From Chara braunii (taxonomy: Eukaryota; Streptophyta; Charophyceae; Charales; Characeae), in assembly GCA_003427395.1 (NCBI GenBank), contig BFEA01000311.1, positions 1,540,147 through 1,561,324 of the forward strand: DNA of 21,178 bases, read 5' to 3'. Made by a program: the position numbers and the translations under genes. The notes under the pieces were generated by a model that ran no database searches, was not told where the DNA came from, and saw only the letters and a program-made list of their open reading frames with translations. Positions 15,876 to 21,178 of the stretch are shown piece by piece. Positions within the stretch are counted from its first letter, which is position 1; each line of letters starts with the position of its first letter.

Positions 15876-16291
15876 CTTTGAACAACAGACAATTCAAGCC
15901 AGTAAGGGAGGCCACATAAGCAGTACAACGTCTGATCTGTGTTCCTGGAGTGCGCTACGACCCCCAAGAATAACTCACATCATACATGAGATGCTTTCCT
16001 TTGCCCCTCTGGAACCAGCTGGTAGGTGAGGCCAACATCAACATGCACAACTTCCCCTCGTTCAGCAAGAAGGCCCTAGACCTAGAAGCAAAGATAGGGC
16101 ATGGACATACACCCACGACGGATGAAAGGAAGAAGTTATTGCCTCCCAATTGGAAGGCGAAGGGTCGCATCACGTTCGTCGACAACGATGGTTCTACCAT
16201 CGAGTTAGAAGACGACTTCCAGGCAGGAACGGGTTCAAAGGCGGGCAGCGTAGAGGTTTCAGGGGGTAGAACACTCGCTGCCACTATCTAG
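15876..16291 (+). pseudogene. gag: Gag core, C-terminal part (retrotransposon 2)
   Basis: The shifted frame continues the Gag core with MTLNNRQFKPVREAT and LICVPGVRYDPQE, then MRCFPLPLWNQLVGEANI and a Lys-rich region (DLEAKIGHGHTPTTDERKK). Stops lie at TAA 15917-15919, TAA 15971-15973 and TAG 16289-16291, all in one frame. The last is readable as CAG to TAG. The zinc knuckle follows in the same frame. Confidence 0.8.
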
Positions 16292-16585
16292 AAAGGTAAG
16301 GCGATCGGTAGACGCCGTGGAGGCTCCCGATCTAGGAGTCAAGCTGACCCTAATGCTCCTCCATGGGAGAAAGTGGGTTTTAGTGAGGACGTGTGGAAAG
16401 ACAGGTATACCCGACAGGCTTGTATTCGTTGTGGCCAATACGACCATAATCAGTTCAAGTGTCGAAACAAAAAGGTGACCGAAAAGATCCCGCCTACCAT
16501 GGGGCAGGCGTTGGGATCCTCCGCTCCCGTAGGTAGCAATGTGGCCAGCAGTTCCGGCACTGCTCCGGAAAACACGTCGGGCTAG
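16292..16585 (+). pseudogene. gag: Gag zinc knuckle (retrotransposon 2)
   Basis: It contains a basic RRRGGSRSRS patch, then FSEDVWKDRYTRQACIRC and the knuckle CIRCGQYDHNQFKC, a perfect C-x2-C-x4-H-x4-C (near 16421-16462), then a Ser/Ala-rich tail. The frame ends at a cluster of TAG codons from 16583. Another frame, open over 16570-16675, reads VVVPARVEVV, so the true path into protease is uncertain here. Confidence 0.83.
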
Positions 16586-16597
16586 TAGGAATAGTAG

Positions 16598-16990
16598 TTG
16601 TTCCTGCTAGGGTCGAGGTGGTGGACACATCCCGACACACCCTCACCATCTCGAGAGACGGCCCAAGCTACTGACTCGATCGTCGTCCCGCAAACACGTT
16701 CGGACCCCGCGATCCTTTGTTCGCTGAATGTGTTTGAGTCCTTAGAGGAGTTAGAGGAGGAGTGGTCTAGATCAGACCCGCTAGCTTCTTGGACGGCCAT
16801 GGCCAAAGCCCCGAGGGGTGAGTTGTTCGTCGGCGAGGTAGTCATCGGCGGCCGTAAGGCCGGGGCCTATTATAACACTTGCTCGACAAGGAACTTCATT
16901 AGTCGCGCGTGCGTTGAGAGGTTGCGCTTAGAGGGGCAAGTGCAGCGCCTGAGTCGACCTGTGGAGTCGCCAACAAACAGCGCATGGTAG
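16598..16990 (+). pseudogene. pol: Protease N-terminal part, active site altered (retrotransposon 2)
   Basis: The frame includes an acidic stretch (SLEELEEEWSRSD), GELFVGEVVIGGRKAG and YYNTCSTRNFIS. This aligns with the retropepsin active site, but the catalytic Asp is Asn (AAC at 16874-16876) and the Gly is Cys (TGC at 16880-16882). This copy would have no protease activity. A frameshift near 16960-16975 links it to the next segment. Confidence 0.75.
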
Positions 16991-17538
16991 TCAACGACTA
17001 CCTCAAAGACATTGAGTGTCTTTTCCCATATGCGGGAGGGGAACTCAGACATCGAGTCTCGTTCCTAGTCACCGATGATCTCCCCATGGATATCTTGTTA
17101 GGTATGTACTACCTCTCGGTTGCACAACCCCAATTTGATTGGGACCGAAAAGTGGTCAAACACACTTTGCTCGATGGAGGGACCGCCAGATTGCGTAAGT
17201 TTAAGGCTAGTAGTCTGATCAAGTCCTACGGATGCATATGTGCGGCCGCGTTCTATAATTATTATAAGCAAAATCCGGAGGAGGGTATGTACTTAGTTTA
17301 CGTCTCTGTAGAGGGTAAGCTGGTGAAAACACCTCCAGAGATAGAGGGAGTGGTCGCTAGGTACCCTGATCTATTTGAAGAGCCAAAAGGGGTTGTTGAG
17401 AGGGAGGTCATCCACGTGATAGAGATTATCCCAAGGTCTAGTATTCTGAAGAGTAGGATCTATCGGATGTCTCCAGGTGAGCTCAATGAGCTTCGCCGGC
17501 AACTCAAGGATCATAGAGAAGGGCTGGATCCGGCCTAG
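16963..17538 (+). pseudogene. pol: Protease C-terminus and RT N-terminus (retrotransposon 2)
   Basis: It carries VSFLVTDDLPMDILLGMYYL, the protease end, then a linker with PPEIEGVVARYPDLFEEP and RT entry motifs [17 protein letters not shown]. The frame then fails: two bases seem missing near 17510, and it ends in TAG 17536-17538. The bases beyond still encode [11 protein letters not shown] in another frame. Confidence 0.82.
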
Positions 17539-18383
17539 TGTTTCCCCTTACGGATCTCCTGTACTATTCATACCAAAGAAGGGGGGGGACCTTGAGGATG
17601 TGCATTGACTATAGGGGTCTCAATGCCATCACAATCAAGAACGTCGAGCCCCTACCGCGCATCGACGACTTGTTGGATCGAGTGCAAGGGTGTCGGTACT
17701 TTAGTAAGATAAATTTGAAGTTCGGGTACCATCAGACTACAATACGGCTTGAGGATAAACACAAAACCGCATTTCAAACCAGGTACGGTCTGTACGAGTT
17801 TGTGGTTATGCCTTTCGGTCTTTGCAATGCTCCTGGCACCTTTCAGCACGCGATGAACCGAATATTTCATGACTACTTGGACAAGTTTGTCATCGTGTAC
17901 CTTGATAACATACTTATCTTTAGTAGGATTGTCAAGGAGCATGTAGCGCACTTAGATAAAGTCCTTAGCCTCCTCAGACAACACCAATTCAAGATCAACC
18001 GGGAGAAGTGTGAGTTTGGCCGCACCCGGATCTTGTACCTGGGTCATGAGATTTCGGCAAAGGGTTTGAAGCCCGATGACGCGAAGGTGGCCAACATTCA
18101 TCACTGGTCGCGTCCTCAGTCTGTGAGTGAGATGAGGTCCTTCTTAGGAATGACAGGCTACTACCGCAACTTTGTTCAGAATTATAGCATAGTGGCCGCC
18201 CCTTTGACGGACCTGACACGCCTTGACACCCTGTGGGAGTGGAGAGACAGGTGTGAGGCTGCTTTCAGACATCTGAAGCATGTGTTGACACACCATGAGG
18301 TCTTGAAACTTCCTGATCCTGGCAAACCTTTCGTTGTGACTACGGATGCCAGCCAATATGGCATTGGTGCCGTACTTGCGTAG
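17539..18383 (+). pseudogene. pol: Reverse transcriptase with two catalytic Asp lost, and start of RNase H (retrotransposon 2)
   Basis: After an extra G in the eight-G run at 17581-17588 the frame is open. It reads [84 protein letters not shown], and RNase H TTDASQYGIGAVLA. The first polymerase Asp is Asn (AAT 17712-17714), and YLDD reads YLDN (AAC 17907-17909), so polymerase chemistry is lost. Each is a single G to A transition. The frame stops at TAG 18381-18383 within RNase H, readable as CAG to TAG. Confidence 0.92.
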
Positions 18384-18600
18384 CAGGAGGGGAAGAAGTT
18401 GAGATCGGTAGAGTACATGTCCAAAAAGATGCCCTCTCAAAAGTTGGCTAAGCCCACCTATGAGAAGGAGCTCTATGCGATCTACAAAGCGCTAACCCAT
18501 TGGAGGCACTACCTCCTAGGTCGCTTCTTCTATGTCAGGACTGATCATCAGACCCTGAGATGGATGAAGACTCAACCGGTTCTCTCCGACGCTCTGAAGT
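18384..18600 (+). pseudogene. pol: RNase H middle part (retrotransposon 2)
   Basis: In frame after the TAG: SVEYMSKKMPSQKL, TYEKELYAIYKALTHWRHY (Glu present) and YVRTDHQTLRWM (Asp present). These are the second and third RNase H acidic residues in their usual form, unlike element 1 where Glu and Asp are exchanged. Around 18595 the frame is lost by a small indel. Confidence 0.88.
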
Positions 18601-18760
18601 CATTGAGCAGTATGACTTTGAACCCGAGTACATTAAGGGGGAGTACAACAAGGTTGCTGATGCGCTGTCGCGTAGGCCAGACTTTCTCGGTGCACTCGTC
18701 ACTGAATTTGGGCTTGCCGACAATGTGACTCAGTCTTTGGTGGAAGCCTATATCACGAGG
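18600..18760 (+). pseudogene. pol: RNase H end and linker (retrotransposon 2)
   Basis: The next frame reads IEQYDFEPEYIKGEYN and ADALSRRPDFLGAL, with the last RNase H Asp, then LADNVTQSLVEAY. A further shift occurs near 18755, where the frame changes into HEDPFMSEILRGLEAKD. Confidence 0.85.
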
Positions 18761-18961
18761 ACCCGTTCATGTCAGAGATCCTGCGCGGACTCGAGGCGAA
18801 GGATAAAGCTACGCCTGAAGAGTTTGAGTTGATCAATGGCCTGTTGTTCCTTGAGAAGGCCGGGAATAAACGTCTTTGTGTGCCTAATAGAGAGTCTTTT
18901 ATTTTTATGCGAATGTAACGATGCCACATGACATTTTGGATACAGGAAGACTGCAGCAAAC
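18761..18961 (+). pseudogene. pol: Integrase zinc-binding domain, damaged (retrotransposon 2)
   Basis: The region reads ELINGLLFLEKAGNKRLC and VPNRESF, then after another shift around 18905-18915 NDAT, TGA (18929-18931), then HFGYRKTAANLLQRFWWP. The first zinc His position reads Asn; the second His is kept. The two Cys (CQVC) lie just downstream in the next segment, in the same frame. Confidence 0.75.
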
Positions 18962-19372
18962 TTGTTGCAGCGGTTCTGGTGGCCCACAATGATGAAGGAT
19001 GCAAAGCTGTACGTGGAGACTTGTCAAGTATGTCAACGAGACAAGCCACTTACCCAGGCCCCTCTTGGGTTCCTTAAGCCCCTTCCGATTTCGGAAAGGC
19101 CCGGTGAAAGCCTGTCTATGGATTTCATGGACACGCTGGTCACCAGCAAGAGCAGAATGAGATATGTCTATGTCATTGTGGATAGATTTCGTAAGTATGC
19201 TAGATTAGTAGCCATGCTAGAAACAACAAAGACCAAGTACATTATCAGGCTACTTAAGGAAAACTGGGTTAGAGACTTTGGCTTGCCAAAGTCTATAATC
19301 AGCGCCAGGGATGTCCTATTCACCAGTGATCTGTGGAAGGCCGCAGCTGCCAAACAAGGAACGCAGTTGTAG
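18962..19372 (+). pseudogene. pol: Integrase catalytic core, second Asp replaced (retrotransposon 2)
   Basis: It has VETCQVCQRDK (zinc Cys pair), then LSMDFMDTL (first catalytic Asp), YVIVDRFRKYARL, and SIISARDVLF where the family has SDRD. The second catalytic Asp is Ala (GCC at 19304-19306). The frame stops at TAG 19370-19372 just before the HPEANGQTE-like motif, and the following segment continues in frame. Confidence 0.88.
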
Positions 19373-19822
19373 ATGACATCTGGAAACCATCTGGAGGCAA
19401 ATGGACAGACAGAACAGATGAACCGCATTGTTCAACACTTGCTGAGGCACTACATTAAGCCTAATCAAGTGGACTGGGATGAGAAGCTTGCTCTCATCGC
19501 TAGCCTGTACAACAACGCTGTGCACAGCGCCACTGGGGTAAGTCCTAACAGTCTACTATCGACTTTCAAGCCTAGACTGCCCCTAGACTTTCTGCTACCT
19601 GAGAACCAGCCCACAACTGCTTCAGGCACTTCGGAATTTGCCTATAGATATGAGAATCATATGCAGTAGGCGGTAGAACACATGCACAAAGCACAGACGG
19701 CGATGATCGAATCTGAGAACAAGCACCGCCGCCCATCTACGTTCCAGGTAGGGGACAGAGTCTGGGTCAGGGCTTCTGAACTGGGACAGGAGCACGGGAT
19801 CTCCCGTAAGCTCATGCCATAG
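19373..19822 (+). pseudogene. pol: Integrase core end and basic linker (retrotransposon 2)
   Basis: In frame after the TAG: SGNHLEANGQTEQMN with the catalytic Glu, YNNAVHSATGVSPN and LLPENQPTT. It is then cut by TAG 19667-19669 after HMQ. It continues with HMHKAQTAMIESENKHRR, QVGDRVWVRAS and RKLMP, and ends at TAG 19820-19822. Both stops are in the same frame and readable as CAG to TAG; the second could also be TGG to TAG. Confidence 0.85.
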
Positions 19823-20233
19823 TACTTTCCACCATGGGAGGTTCTAGATGTAGTTGGGAATGAACCAGACGGACCCTCTTATGTCATTCGGATCCCTGGA
19901 CACCTTCGTACCTACCCTCTTTTTCACGCCTCCAAACTTGCACCTTTCGAGGAAACTGATCAGTTTCCTTCTCGTCGCTCAATGCCGCCCCCAACCATGG
20001 ATGGAGAGGTTGACAACGACGACATTGTGGACCATAGGGAAATGCCTGTCCCAAGGCCTACAGGCAGGGGACGTCCTCCGAAGTTGAAGCTACAGTACCG
20101 AGTTTGGTTCAGACATCACACTAATCCAAAGGAGGATAGATGGTTCACAGGGGAGGAACTGATGCAGACCGCACCGCAGGTTGTCGCCCACTATGAGAAG
20201 TTGCTGCAGAAAGGAAAGCACCAGATTGAATGA
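19823..20233 (+). pseudogene. pol: Integrase GPF module and chromodomain-like end (retrotransposon 2)
   Basis: In frame after the TAG: YFPPWEVLDVVGNEPDG, YPLFHASKLAPF (GPY/F-type module), then an acidic linker (MDGEVDNDDIVD) and the chromodomain-like end LQYRVWFRHH, EDRWFTGEEL, APQVVAHYEKLL, stopping at TGA 20231-20233. It aligns with the end of element 1 (QFKVTF, TRWISSADL, LIFANYEK), so both share the same diverged chromodomain type. Confidence 0.85.
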
Positions 20234-20258
20234 ACTTCTCAGAGGACTAGCGAAGTAT

Positions 20259-20269
20259 GGAGGAGGGAA
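20259..20269 (+). promoter_or_regulatory. Polypurine tract of retrotransposon 2
   Basis: GGAGGAGGGAA ends directly at the TGCGAGG start of the 3' LTR. Confidence 0.88.
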
Positions 20270-21178
20270 TGCGAGGCTCAAGGCCTCGATCTGCCCTACT
20301 GGCCCTATTTTCTGTATGGTCGACCGCCCTAAGTGAAGGCAGGCTCAACCCAGGGCCTACAGGCCTGTTTTGGGGTCACCATGCAATTGGGTAAATTCAG
20401 GCAGTTGCGCAACGCCAGTTGGTTGGAAGTGCCCAGGCCCAGGCTGCCTTTTTCACATGTAACTGAGGCATGCCCTGGGCCAGATACACAACATGGACCG
20501 AACACAGACTGAGGGCAGTTGGGTGCTGGTAACCACCTCAGGCCGTGGGCCTGATCTGTCTGGACTGAGGCTCAGCCTCTCGGGGCCTACCGGAAGCTTA
20601 CGGGCCAGGGTCCAGTACCGCATACCGCGCGTAGCAGCAGGCCACTTCAATATAGGAAAGGGCCTACCTCGACATTCGGCATTCGGGCACTGGCTGCATG
20701 CTGCGCAAGCACTGCTGCGCTAACGCTGGCCAGCGCTCACGCGCTCACGGGCGAGCTGGAAGGAGCAGGCAGCCATAGCCGAGCTGCGCTGCTGTATGCT
20801 GGATGGGGCGCATGGTGGTCTTTGGGTGCATGTGGCATCTATGAGTTGGGGATCGAGGTTGTGAGTGATACGAGAGACATACCCGGTGCTTGAGGCGAAC
20901 GGCATTGGCCGAGATCTGCTCGTAGTTCGGGGAGTTGTTGATGTCATCAGCGGCATTGTAGATAGGCTAGATAGGATCTGCCATTTGTAGTCTGGGCGCC
21001 GAGCGCCTGATAGGATATCGACATTGGTTCTTCGTTGATGATGATGAGCCTATTCCAACATTGTCAATTATGAGCTTCTGTTGTGCTCTTACTTGGTGGA
21101 ACTCGTGATGCAGTTCTGCTATTGGTTCGAGGTCACGACTATCTGGTCTCATGTGTATGATGCTGTTTGTTTTCTGAT
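20270..21178 (+). repeat. 3' LTR of retrotransposon 2, truncated by the window edge
   Basis: Matches 12456-13351 with scattered substitutions and a few indels; about 13 bp net are extra here, including a CAAGCACTGCTGCG stretch near 20706. The shared block GGCAGCCATAGCCGA is at 20768-20782. About 26 bp to the expected end lie outside the window. Confidence 0.94.

Larger units (their letters stand above)
12456..21178 (+). mobile_element. Retrotransposon 2: Ty3/gypsy chromovirus, coding-defective, cut by window end
   Basis: 5' LTR 12456-13377, primer site at 13381, a 1.24-kb leader, gag, protease, RT, RNase H, integrase and chromodomain-like end to 20233, purine tract, then 3' LTR from 20270. 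The window ends at a point matching 13351 of the 5' LTR, so only about 26 bp are missing. It is a separate family from element 1: LTRs do not align overall and the proteins are clearly divergent, yet the architecture is the same. In about 350 bp of compared LTR I count over 20 differences, so it is an old insertion. Many stops and indels, and lost catalytic residues in three enzymes, make it inactive. The right target duplication cannot be seen. Confidence 0.95.

Noticed and set aside
16583-16597. Cluster TAG TAG GAA TAG TAG at the end of Gag in element 2, tempting as four CAG to TAG changes or a designed terminator
   Set aside because: Another frame across 16570-16675 is open and protein-like (VVVPARVEVV), so the TAG codons are probably out of frame there.

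Overview
This is eukaryotic, repeat-dominated nuclear DNA. It holds two Ty3/gypsy retrotransposons of the chromodomain-bearing (chromovirus) type, both on the plus strand. Both have initiator-methionine-tRNA-like primer binding sites, gag-protease-RT-RNase H-integrase order and a degenerate chromodomain at the end of integrase. Together with single N bases typical of a draft assembly, this suggests a plant or streptophyte alga (a charophyte such as Chara is possible). That assignment is an inference with modest confidence. No rRNA, tRNA, CRISPR or intact cellular gene was recognised.

Layout. (1) 1-1837: a minus-strand gene remnant encoding a Josephin-like (ataxin-3 type) cysteine protease domain followed by a Cys-rich RING-like tail. 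(2) 1838-10636: retrotransposon 1, complete, with 1.1-kb LTRs, terminal TGTTACA/TGTAACA and a perfect 5-bp target duplication GGTGG. It split the older locus. (3) 10637-11734: a second, plus-strand copy of the Josephin C-terminal half and the RING region, forming a ~1-kb inverted repeat with 1-1025. (4) 11735-12455: non-coding DNA with a short direct repeat and a long AT microsatellite. (5) 12456 to the window end: retrotransposon 2, with a 922-bp 5' LTR; its 3' LTR starts at 20270 and is cut by the window edge about 26 bp short.

Both retrotransposons are dead copies. Their reading frames are cut by stops and 1-2 base indels, but domain order can be followed throughout. Element 1 keeps its protease, RT (YLDD) and integrase catalytic residues; its stops are mostly TGA where CGA would fit. 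Element 2 has lost acidic catalytic residues in protease, RT and integrase, and its stops are mostly TAG where CAG would fit. Both carry a coiled-coil N-terminal extension before the Gag core. Their LTRs share an identical 15-base core although the elements are otherwise clearly different.

The most unusual content is the Josephin + RING-like gene. It would combine a deubiquitinase fold and a ubiquitin-ligase-type zinc domain in one protein. It exists here as two decayed, head-to-head copies that could be the arms of a long-inverted-repeat element or a hairpin-producing locus.
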